From the NCBI GenBank assembly GCA_018667995.1, contig JABIQT010000887.1, positions 1 to 7,506 of the forward strand: DNA of 7,506 nucleotides. Direction: 5' to 3'. The translations under genes were made by a program, and so were the position numbers. Shown in pieces: positions 1 to 6,197 of the stretch. This DNA comes from Candidatus Latescibacterota bacterium. Lineage in GTDB: Bacteria; JAAXHH01; JABIQT01. Position 1 is the stretch's first letter; each line of letters starts with the position of its first letter. The notes under the pieces were generated by a model. That model ran no database searches. It worked only from the letters and a program-made list of their open reading frames with translations, and had not been told where the DNA came from.

Positions 1-104
1 ATCTTGTCCTGCGTGATACCTGCCTGGACGGTAAATCCCTCGATATTGGTGGTAATCTCGGGAGCCCCCAACCCGACAGCCCGACTATCAAAAACCACAT
101 CTGC
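1..104 (-). pseudogene. Continuation of the secreted-protein frame beyond the amber codon (partial, runs off the left edge)
   Basis: Directly after the TAG at 105-107 the same minus-strand frame stays open for 34 codons to the window edge. It begins ADVVFDSRAV and continues with alternating hydrophobic residues. Read with Gln in place of the stop, the junction becomes PVAGLQADVVFDSRAVGLG. That is the usual pattern of the first strands of cohesin-like domains (a V-x-G-h-Q-h-D-h strand followed by a D-x-x-x-h-x-h-G turn). TAG differs from the Gln codon CAG by one transition. The stretch is therefore best read as the severed C-terminal part of the upstream gene, through a nonsense mutation, a sequencing error or amber read-through. 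No independent start codon with a ribosome site is seen in it. Confidence 0.6.
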
Positions 105-2315
105 CTACAGGCCGGCCACGGGTCCATTGGTGTCCATGACCAAGGGAATCACACGATTTCCATCGGGCATGGTAACTGGTGCCTCCAGGGACAGATATAT
201 CTGACTAGGAGGGTTCGTCACTGCAACTGGCCTGGTCACGATATCCAGCACCATGTTGATCTGCTTTACCACATCCAACACGTTCAGTCTGAGATCTCCA
301 TTCAGATCGGACGCATGAAAGAGAGGCGACTCTTCCGATGGGGTTGGATCTGTGCGTACAATGATCCGCACGAGCGTGATTACATCGAGAATATCGAAAC
401 CACCACTCTCGTCCAAATCCCCTCGCAGAATCGCTCTGCCCAAAACAGGAATCTCGAGAACAGGAAGAGAGGGATCGTTACTCTCGACGAATATCGTGTC
501 CGCGAATACCCCAGACTCATTGGGTGTGAACGCCGCGAGCAATGCCACACTGTCTCCCACGGCAGCGAATGCCGTTGAATCAGAGATGTTGAATGGTCCT
601 CCTGCCAAGGTCAACCGATTTACTTCGAGATCCCCGGTTCCGAGGTTCTGAAGCCAGAAAACCAAAGCGGTCTCTTCTCCGACGCCGGTGAAACCGAAAT
701 CCAAGTTGCCCGGAGTCGTAGCGATGGACGGTGTTCCCGGAACCGGCGAGATCTGTCCCCACCACGTACCCCATCGATCCGTAGACTGAACAGGCTCCTC
801 CGCATACTGCTGAACGGTCCAGAAGCTTGAATCATCCAGAGGATCAACCACCGTATTGCTGTAATCGCCCCAGCGATTTCGACCTGATCCGAACGTTTTT
901 ACATACTTGGCTTCCCCCTCTTTCAAGACCGTGTCGTCCTGCAGGGTGTTCAAGAGGTCACCGCCCGCACGAAATGCGTAATTGGCAGAAACGAACTGAT
1001 CAGACGCAAAGCGGGAATACCCTATGAGAGCATCATCGTTCTCATTCACCGCGATGGAGGGAAAGGCAAAGTATCTGTTGCCTGTCGGGTCATCGATACG
1101 TCCACGCTGCACAACGGATCCAATCGGACTGATCTCCCACCACTGGACCGCACTGCGCGTCGGCCCCGACTCAGGCAAAAAGATGGTATGGGTGCCCCAG
1201 ATGGAACCGTTCCGGTAGACCGCATTTTGCATACGAGAATCATTGGTCATAATACCTGTACTACTACCAGCCTGCGGGGCGAAATTGTTGTGGGGAGGAT
1301 CGTCCGCCCAGACGTCTGCAGTTGTGACGAAGGCCACATCCTGAGTGTATACTTCGTCACCCACGGGACCGGATATGGTTGTGAGTCTTAGAAGTCCCTG
1401 GCCATCCTCATTCCCTATCCAATTCTCGATCAGGTACATCGTCGAAAGTGTATCATCATAAGTTATGGCGGGCACCTGGCTGAAACCGTCTGAAAAATCC
1501 TGAAACAGCGTAAAGAGGCCGGAACCTCCAGAATACAGGTCCCCTTTGTCAAATACATAGATATTAGATCCCGTGTAATCACTGCCCACAACCGTGAACA
1601 TATTCACCTGGACAACGATCCAGTCCTTGTTGTAGCCGATGCTGGGATAGTCTGCCCACCCCAAATTGCTGGCGTCCGCGTCCACACGATAGATATTCCA
1701 GACTCCAGTTGGATCGCTTGTTTGGGAAACGGCGATAAGTATAGAGGATGTAGCAAATGCCGGATCGGCCATGACTGTAAACATCCAGCGTCCAGACATA
1801 TGATCGTAGAGGATCTTCGGATCGAAGGGACGTCGATCAAAAAACCCCGCCCAAAAGGTACTCAGAGAGACGGTGCTGATGACACTGCTATTCCGGTCCT
1901 GTATCCTGACTTCCGTATTGAGCGTGACCATCACGTGGTTGGGTCCAACGGCTCCGTGCGTATCAGGGGGAATGGACGAGTTATTGTCCCCAAGAGCAGG
2001 AAAGCTGGCCACCAATGACGGCACGATGCCGGACGAGGCCTCTGGTGTGCTGGCCTTATGCGGCATTGCAGGCTCTGGATCTCCTGATCGTTGGGGTAAT
2101 TCCAATGGAGAACGTCGGCTCGGGCCCGGTTGCGGTGGATGGACTTCGAAAGGCCGATTCACGGGATTGATAGGCAGAAATCTGGATCTGACAGCCGATT
2201 CCACATGTATCGTCCCAGCAGCATTGGCTGTAAGCCGCTGGCCGGTAATGGCCGTTTGCCCGTAGGCGGCACCAACTGGCATTGCAATGAAGAGAAACAG
2301 CAGCAGCATTTTCAT
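105..2315 (-). CDS. Secreted modular protein: propeller-like region, choice-of-anchor-D-like domain, dockerin-like repeats; ends at an in-frame amber codon
   Basis: Probably an exported or surface protein; no enzymatic function is recognised. Numbering is from the ATG at 2315 (736 residues). A Sec signal peptide spans about 1-20 (MKMLLLFLFIAMPVGAAYGQ). A proline-rich linker reaches about 95. A large region, about 100-525, is rich in Trp, Gly and Asp. It opens with PPDTHGAVG, a motif I associate with large secreted bacterial proteins, and may be a beta-propeller. Residues about 528-629 (LDFGFTGVGE, VESNDPSLP) resemble choice-of-anchor-D/ASH immunoglobulin-like domains. Two dockerin-type calcium loops follow: D633, D635, S637, D641, D644 and D670, N672, D674, N678, D681. 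A cohesin-like beta domain starts near 704 but is cut by TAG at 105-107. A GTG three codons upstream (2324) is the alternative start; neither has a visible Shine-Dalgarno. The frame stays open past the TAG, so the intact gene was probably longer. Confidence 0.8.
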   Translation of the reverse strand: MKMLLLFLFIAMPVGAAYGQTAITGQRLTANAAGTIHVESAVRSRFLPINPVNRPFEVHPPQPGPSRRSPLELPQRSGDPEPAMPHKASTPEASSGIVPSLVASFPALGDNNSSIPPDTHGAVGPNHVMVTLNTEVRIQDRNSSVISTVSLSTFWAGFFDRRPFDPKILYDHMSGRWMFTVMADPAFATSSILIAVSQTSDPTGVWNIYRVDADASNLGWADYPSIGYNKDWIVVQVNMFTVVGSDYTGSNIYVFDKGDLYSGGSGLFTLFQDFSDGFSQVPAITYDDTLSTMYLIENWIGNEDGQGLLRLTTISGPVGDEVYTQDVAFVTTADVWADDPPHNNFAPQAGSSTGIMTNDSRMQNAVYRNGSIWGTHTIFLPESGPTRSAVQWWEISPIGSVVQRGRIDDPTGNRYFAFPSIAVNENDDALIGYSRFASDQFVSANYAFRAGGDLLNTLQDDTVLKEGEAKYVKTFGSGRNRWGDYSNTVVDPLDDSSFWTVQQYAEEPVQSTDRWGTWWGQISPVPGTPSIATTPGNLDFGFTGVGEETALVFWLQNLGTGDLEVNRLTLAGGPFNISDSTAFAAVGDSVALLAAFTPNESGVFADTIFVESNDPSLPVLEIPVLGRAILRGDLDESGGFDILDVITLVRIIVRTDPTPSEESPLFHASDLNGDLRLNVLDVVKQINMVLDIVTRPVAVTNPPSQIYLSLEAPVTMPDGNRVIPLVMDTNGPVAGL

Positions 2316-2406
2316 ACTAGGCACTATGGGTTCGTATGGTTCTTGAGGAAGAAACGGGGACTCAATCAGGTCGGGGTACTCAAATCAACATACGGCAGAA
2401 CACGCT

Positions 2407-2434
2407 AAAACGGGATGATGGGGGTCACATCACC
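2407..2434 (-). terminator. Weak terminator-like hairpin after sfsA
   Basis: On the minus strand GGTGATG (2434-2428) can pair with CATCATC (2420-2414), including one G-U pair, across a 7-base loop. The bases CCG and then four T (2410-2407) follow. The stem is short, not GC-rich, and separated from the T run by three bases, so it is at best a weak Rho-independent terminator. It lies about 90 bases past the sfsA stop and about 90 bases before the secreted-protein start, where a terminator would be expected. The rest of the 201-base gap (2325-2525) shows no gene and no convincing promoter. Confidence 0.25.
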
Positions 2435-2525
2435 ACATGCCGCCGTTTCACTGAGGACGCAACTCGATTGAGGGAAGCTTTCAGGACAAATCAGACTCAT
2501 TGAGCCCAGACGGTCATGTTTGGGA

Positions 2526-3227
2526 TCAAATGCCCAGATCCATGGGAAGGGCTCGTTTGATTTGAATCTGCTGAGGAGAGACGGTGGCCTCGTAGACCAG
2601 AATCTCCACGCCTTCCCGATAGGCCTCTCGCAATGTCGAACCATAGACTGGATCGACTGAATCTTCGGGCCGGAAAATGCTACAGTCCGATCGTTGCACG
2701 AAGTAGAACATGACCGATCGATTTCCCTGGCCGACCTGATTGATCAGTTCACGAAGATGCTTCGTTCCGCGCTCTGTCACGGCATCCGGAAACATCGCTA
2801 TTTGCCCACGGGCTAGAGTAACATTCTTAACTTCCACGAAACATGTATGATCGGTACCACGCAGCCATACATCAATGCGGCTGTTCTCGCCATACTTTAC
2901 CTCGCGCCGCATTTCGTGGTAACCGGACAGCTCAGGGATCGTTCCACGCTCAATGGCTTCATATACGATCCTGTTGGGATGGCCCGTATTTATGCCCACC
3001 CACGCACGCCCCACACGAACCATTTCCCATGTGAATTTGAGCTTGCGCTTGGGGTTATCCTGACGAGACAGGTACACCCGGCTGCCTGCCCGTTGGCAGC
3101 CCTCCATACTCCCGGAATTGGCGCAGTGCGCTGTAATTATGCGACCATCATCGAGTTCAACATCTGCAAGAAAGCGCTTGTAACGCTTAACTAGCCTGCC
3201 TGGGAGTAATTCTTCTTCGAATTTCAT
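2526..3227 (-). CDS. sfsA: DNA/RNA nuclease-fold protein SfsA (sugar fermentation stimulation protein family)
   Basis: This is a cytoplasmic nucleic-acid-binding protein of the SfsA family. The family was named for stimulation of maltose metabolism in E. coli and carries an OB-like N-terminal region followed by a PD-(D/E)xK-type nuclease fold. The 233 residues match the usual full length. Recognisable blocks, in order, are RYKRFLADVELDDG (15-28), HCANSGSM (34-41), SGYHEMRREVKYG (101-113), the RID motif with acidic D119, the EVK motif (132-134, the expected metal-site Glu and Lys), FPDAVTERGTKHLRELI (146-162) and EGVEILVYEA (205-214). The putative catalytic residues D119, E132 and K134 are all present, so the protein looks intact. 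The ATG overlaps the mutY stop as ATGA, and no separate Shine-Dalgarno is visible, so translation is probably coupled to mutY. Its physiological role remains poorly defined across the family. Confidence 0.95.
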   Translation of the reverse strand: MKFEEELLPGRLVKRYKRFLADVELDDGRIITAHCANSGSMEGCQRAGSRVYLSRQDNPKRKLKFTWEMVRVGRAWVGINTGHPNRIVYEAIERGTIPELSGYHEMRREVKYGENSRIDVWLRGTDHTCFVEVKNVTLARGQIAMFPDAVTERGTKHLRELINQVGQGNRSVMFYFVQRSDCSIFRPEDSVDPVYGSTLREAYREGVEILVYEATVSPQQIQIKRALPMDLGI

Positions 3228-4390
3228 GGCGTCTGAGGAGAAACGGACACAAATCGGTCACGTAGCCCGGTATGTTTGTCGGATCGCAGGAAATCAATGA
3301 GCCTGGAGTGCGCTCGTGAGAATGCGAATTTCGTCAATTGGTCAAAAGGAACCCATCGGTAATTATCCGATGTCTGCGCATCCAGGCTATCGGAAGTCAA
3401 ATGACAGATAAATCCATGTAGCGTTATTCGAAAGTGCGTAAATGCGTGAGACACCTGGGGAAGATCCTGAACAATGGAGATCGCCAGTCCGGTGGTACCC
3501 AGTACGCTCCGGACGACACCGTCAACAAGCGACTCTTCTCCCTCGCGATTGCCGCCGGGAAACTCCCACAGTCCACCGAGAAGACCATCCATAGGTCGCT
3601 GGACAATCAGGATCCGGTCATCATTGACCACCAAACCCGCCAGGACGTCCCGATGGGGCCTCTCCTTCCTGGGAGCTTTCTTGGGAAGAATGGAAGGATC
3701 GCTCAATAACGCTTGAGCCTTACAATATCTCATTACCGGGCAAAACTCGCAGACGGGATTCCGTGGAAGGCACACAGTGGCACCCAGTTCCATCATCGCC
3801 TGATTGAAGTCGGCGGCACGTCCCGGTACCAGAAGTGTATCGGCCAGCCACTGTAGACGACGCTTGACCGGCGTTCTTGATACTAAATCCTCGATACGGA
3901 AAAGACGGCTCAGTACCCGGATTACGTTTCCATCCACAGCCGCATGGTCTTTGTTATAAGCTATGCTGAGTATCGCGGCAGCCGTATAGGGCCCAATACC
4001 GGGCAAGCCTCCAATTTCTATCGGATCGGATGGTATCCGGCCCCCATACTCCGACACAATCCTGATGGCAGCCCTGTGAGCATTACGTGCACGGGCATAG
4101 TATCCGAGACCTTCCCACGACTTGAGGACCTCATCTATAGATGCCTCGGCCAGAGCCTGCACTGTGGGGAAACGAGCCATGAACCTATCATAGTAGGGTC
4201 GGGCCTGATCCACACGCGTCTGCTGCAGTAGCATCTCTGAGATCCATACGGAATAGGGATCGTCGTTTCGCCGCCAGGGCAGGTCCCGTTGGTGTACCGA
4301 ATACCATTTAAGGATCCTCCGACGAAAACCAGCTACCTCGTCAACAGTAAGGCCGGATGGTGACTTTTCGGGAGACGCAGCCTGGGACAA
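3224..4390 (-). CDS. mutY: Adenine DNA glycosylase MutY with C-terminal NUDIX-like domain
   Basis: MutY removes adenine mispaired with 8-oxoguanine, preventing G:C to T:A transversions. The 388 residues compare with 350 in E. coli; the extra length is about 15 residues at the N-terminus plus part of the C-terminal domain. The HhH-GPD glycosylase domain covers about 20-225. It shows SEMLLQQT with catalytic E52, GLGYYARARN with Y97, the helix-hairpin-helix GGLPGIGPYTAAAI (127-140) and catalytic D153 in AVDGNV. The [4Fe-4S] ligands C207, C214, C217 and C223 form CX6CX2CX5C. A NUDIX-like 8-oxoG-recognition domain follows from about 247, with VSHAFTHF (313-320) in the place of the FSH recognition loop, so all key residues are present. 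The start is TTG, chosen because AAGGA lies six bases upstream and no better start precedes FRRRILKWYS. It lies 42 bases after the symporter gene and overlaps sfsA by four bases. Confidence 0.96.
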   Translation of the reverse strand: MSQAASPEKSPSGLTVDEVAGFRRRILKWYSVHQRDLPWRRNDDPYSVWISEMLLQQTRVDQARPYYDRFMARFPTVQALAEASIDEVLKSWEGLGYYARARNAHRAAIRIVSEYGGRIPSDPIEIGGLPGIGPYTAAAILSIAYNKDHAAVDGNVIRVLSRLFRIEDLVSRTPVKRRLQWLADTLLVPGRAADFNQAMMELGATVCLPRNPVCEFCPVMRYCKAQALLSDPSILPKKAPRKERPHRDVLAGLVVNDDRILIVQRPMDGLLGGLWEFPGGNREGEESLVDGVVRSVLGTTGLAISIVQDLPQVSHAFTHFRITLHGFICHLTSDSLDAQTSDNYRWVPFDQLTKFAFSRAHSRLIDFLRSDKHTGLRDRFVSVSPQTP

Positions 4391-4396
4391 AATGAA

Positions 4397-4401
4397 TCCT
4401 T
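4397..4401 (-). promoter_or_regulatory. Ribosome binding site that fixes the TTG start of mutY
   Basis: The minus strand reads AAGGA, then six bases, then TTG (4390-4388). This is the best-spaced Shine-Dalgarno in the minus-strand cluster and supports the non-ATG start. It sits in the 42-base spacer after the symporter stop. Confidence 0.6.
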
Positions 4402-4432
4402 AGCAGGGGATCTCGGTGGACGAAACTTACGC

Positions 4433-5782
4433 CTAACCTACACGGCGAGCGCCCATGTAGCGTCGCGTTTCAGAGGCAACAACTCCGGACAGCGCGATCA
4501 GACCAATTAGATTGGGAGCGGCCATAAGGCCGTTGGTCAGGTCGGAAAAAGTCCAGACGAGATCCAATCTTGTGACGGCTCCAATTCCTACAAAAACACA
4601 GAACACTAGCCGATAGGGAAGCGCCGCTCGATCGCCCAGAAGATAAACGATGGACTTCTCACCGTAATAGCTCCATCCCAGGACAGTCGAGTAGGCAAAG
4701 AGGACTAGCCCGACGGCGACGATAATTCCGCCATTGGTCCCCGGCAGGCCTGCCGAGAATGCGGCAGCAGTCAACGGTGCGCCTGTTTCGCCGCTTGCCC
4801 AAACCCCTGTGCCAATAATAGCAAAACCCGTAAGTGTGCAAACGACGAGGGTGTCAATAAACGTCTGGGTCATGGAGACCAGGGCTTGAGTCACAGGATC
4901 ACGGGTCTGTGCTGCAGCTGCGGCGATTCCGGCACTTCCCAATCCGGATTCATTCGAGAAGACACCCCGCGCTACGCCCATCTGAATTGCCATTCTAACA
5001 GTCGCACCCGCAAATCCCCCCGATGCAGCGGCAGGTGTGAAGGCATGGGAAAAAACCAGACTCAGTATTTCGGGTACTTTCGATATATTGTAGATTAATA
5101 GCAGAATTGCGCCCACCATGTAGAAGACAATCATGGCCGGAACAATAACGCTGGTAACACGGCCGATGCTTTTGATTCCGCCGATGATTACGAGTCCGGT
5201 CAGAGCAGCCAGGCCCAGCCCCGTTGCCCATTGAGGCACCTCAAACGTCGAAAAGAGAACATCCGCCACCGAATTAGACTGGGTCATATTCCCGATACCA
5301 AAAGAGGCCAGCACAGCGAAAAGTGCGAACGCGGCGCCAAGCTTGGGCCAACCTAGACCATTGGCCAGGTAATACATGGGACCGCCCCGCATAAGACCTG
5401 ACTCGTCCGACTCCCTGTACTTCACAGATAGCACGGCTTCTGCGTACTTGGTAGCCATCCCAACGAGGCCTGTTATCCACATCCAGAACAGCGCCCCCGG
5501 GCCCCCTGCAGCAATGGCCGTTGCCACTCCTGCGATGTTTCCCGTCCCCACCGTGGCAGCCAGAGCCGTCATGAGCGCCTGAAAATGACTGATATCTCCT
5601 TCGGCATCGTCGTCTTTTCGCTTAATAAAGGCCAGGTGCAACGAATGAAATATGGTCGTAAACTGCAGGCCCTTTAGGCGAACAGTAAGAAACAGGCCCG
5701 TTCCGACAAGGAGCACCAGCAACGGAACGCCCCAGACAAAGTCCCTCATTGCCGTGACTACGGTGAGTATCTGCTCCTGCAT
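4433..5782 (-). CDS. Sodium:alanine/glycine symporter, AGCS family
   Basis: This is an inner-membrane secondary transporter that imports small neutral amino acids (alanine, glycine, possibly D-alanine) with sodium or protons. The relatives are AlsT, YaaJ and DagA; the substrate cannot be read from sequence. From the ATG at 5782 it has 449 residues, the normal family length. Diagnostic blocks are [19 protein letters not shown] (about 72-90), [16 protein letters not shown] (93-108) followed by [22 protein letters not shown] (133-139) and [15 protein letters not shown] (277-291). About 10-11 hydrophobic helices fill the rest. The frame is open upstream to a TTG at 5893, but those 37 residues are hydrophilic and unlike the family. 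The ATG has GGAA seven bases upstream and opens directly before the first helix, so I chose it. It ends TAG GCG TAA, two stops one codon apart. It is the first gene of the presumed symporter-mutY-sfsA unit. Confidence 0.93.
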   Translation of the reverse strand: MQEQILTVVTAMRDFVWGVPLLVLLVGTGLFLTVRLKGLQFTTIFHSLHLAFIKRKDDDAEGDISHFQALMTALAATVGTGNIAGVATAIAAGGPGALFWMWITGLVGMATKYAEAVLSVKYRESDESGLMRGGPMYYLANGLGWPKLGAAFALFAVLASFGIGNMTQSNSVADVLFSTFEVPQWATGLGLAALTGLVIIGGIKSIGRVTSVIVPAMIVFYMVGAILLLIYNISKVPEILSLVFSHAFTPAAASGGFAGATVRMAIQMGVARGVFSNESGLGSAGIAAAAAQTRDPVTQALVSMTQTFIDTLVVCTLTGFAIIGTGVWASGETGAPLTAAAFSAGLPGTNGGIIVAVGLVLFAYSTVLGWSYYGEKSIVYLLGDRAALPYRLVFCVFVGIGAVTRLDLVWTFSDLTNGLMAAPNLIGLIALSGVVASETRRYMGARRVG

Positions 5783-5828
5783 GGCGTGTTTCCAAGGTAG
5801 TTGTAATTGTGGTGTATTGTGGCTGACG

Positions 5829-5857
5829 AAACTACGCCGGCGTGGAATCGATGTCAA
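5829..5857 (-). promoter_or_regulatory. Promoter candidate for the symporter-mutY-sfsA unit
   Basis: The minus strand has a perfect TTGACA (5857-5852), a 17-base spacer and TAGTTT (5834-5829). Transcription would start near 5822, giving a leader of about 40 bases before the ATG at 5782. The -10 box is poor for sigma-70 (3 of 6). Read as TAGTTTCG it fits the Bacteroidota TAnnTTTG pattern at 5 of 6 fixed positions, with TTG 20 bases upstream as that class expects. This promoter would lie inside the unlikely N-terminal extension of the symporter, which further favours the shorter gene. Confidence 0.45.
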
Positions 5858-5974
5858 TTTCTTTGTTGGCCGAGAAAAGTGTCCGTGCACCAAGTATCTA
5901 TTTCAAAATTGGCTTCGCCTGAATCCGTTCATCTTAGACCGTGATGGAAGGCCTAAACCCTTGTGCCACCGCGA

Positions 5975-6036
5975 CCTATCCGAACGAATTCGGCTTGACA
6001 CGCCTTTCTGACCTTCATATCGTTATCCTATCCGAA
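5975..6036. repeat. 10-base direct repeat CCTATCCGAA bracketing a promoter candidate
   Basis: CCTATCCGAA occurs exactly at 5975-5984 and 6027-6036, 52 bases apart, about five helical turns. The left copy also forms an inverted repeat with the next bases: CCGAA (5980-5984), four bases, TTCGG (5989-5993). A partial third copy in the other orientation, TTCGGAT, is at 6130-6136. The two full copies lie just upstream of the -35 and at the expected transcription start of the TTGACA promoter. That arrangement suits paired operators for a looping repressor, although no regulator gene is in the window. Confidence 0.4.
5995..6023 (+). promoter_or_regulatory. Rightward promoter candidate P1 (TTGACA, 17 bases, TATCGT)
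   Basis: A consensus -35 TTGACA (5995-6000) is followed, after the optimal 17 bases, by TATCGT (6018-6023, 4 of 6). Transcription would start near 6030, leaving a leader of about 168 bases before the oxidoreductase GTG. The predicted start falls inside the second CCTATCCGAA copy. Confidence 0.4.
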
Positions 6037-6050
6037 TAATCTAACAGTTC

Positions 6051-6067
6051 TCATTAAGGATTAATGA
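6051..6067. repeat. 17-base palindrome TCATTAA-GGA-TTAATGA
   Basis: Seven-base arms TCATTAA (6051-6057) and TTAATGA (6061-6067) pair perfectly around GGA. The AT-rich perfect symmetry suggests a binding site for a dimeric regulator rather than an RNA hairpin. It overlaps the next palindrome by three bases, so two proteins could compete there. Confidence 0.4.
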
Positions 6068-6105
6068 TCTGGATCACAGTGGGCAGACTGCCAGGTCCTT
6101 ATACT
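6063..6105 (+). promoter_or_regulatory. CRP/FNR-like site and -10 box forming promoter candidate P2 for the oxidoreductase gene
   Basis: The palindrome TGATC-TG-GATCA (6065-6076) lies within AATGATCTGGATCACA (6063-6078). That keeps a perfect TCACA half-site and a weaker AATGA half-site around six bases, as in CRP sites. It also contains the TGAT-N4-ATCA core of FNR sites. A good -10 box, TATACT, is at 6100-6105, and no -35 is found at the right distance (CAGTGG at 6077-6082). The predicted start, 6112, puts the palindrome centre at -41.5, the exact class II activator position. The leader would be about 86 bases. The CRP/FNR-family identity is inferred from the motif only. Confidence 0.4.
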
Positions 6106-6197
6106 TCAATTGAATGTTGCTGTGATAGATTCGGATTCACTTCGAGAAAACAAAAAACCTAACAGTATGATCTCCCATTGGACGAAAGCGGTGTGAC

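Larger units (their letters stand above)
5783..6197. other. Divergent intergenic region, gene-free, rich in short symmetric motifs
   Basis: These 415 bases separate the leftward symporter from the rightward oxidoreductase. No conserved protein or structured RNA was recognised. The part from about 5975 to 6112 is dense in short repeats and palindromes, listed as separate entries, and looks like a regulatory hub. The stretch 5860-5970 shows nothing I can interpret. The 85 bases before the oxidoreductase start are A-rich and hold no clear Shine-Dalgarno; GCGG about six bases before the GTG is the nearest purine-rich run. Confidence 0.6.

Noticed and set aside
1873-2265. 130-codon plus-strand open frame opposite the secreted protein gene
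   Set aside because: It lies wholly antisense to the signal peptide, proline-rich linker and early propeller region of a gene with clear domain signatures. It shows no recognisable motif of its own, so it is a shadow of that coding sequence.
2316-2406. Promoter for the secreted protein gene
   Set aside because: TTGAGT-like sequences occur on the minus strand, but no -10 box at acceptable spacing follows and no Bacteroidota TAnnTTTG pattern is clear. Not called.
2405-2644. 79-codon minus-strand frame overlapping the 3' end of sfsA
   Set aside because: It is mostly an alternative frame of sfsA, with a composition unlike a real protein.
6121-6140. TGTGA and TCAC half-sites resembling a second CRP site
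   Set aside because: The spacing between TGTGA and TCAC is 11 bases instead of 6, so it does not fit a CRP-type dimer site.
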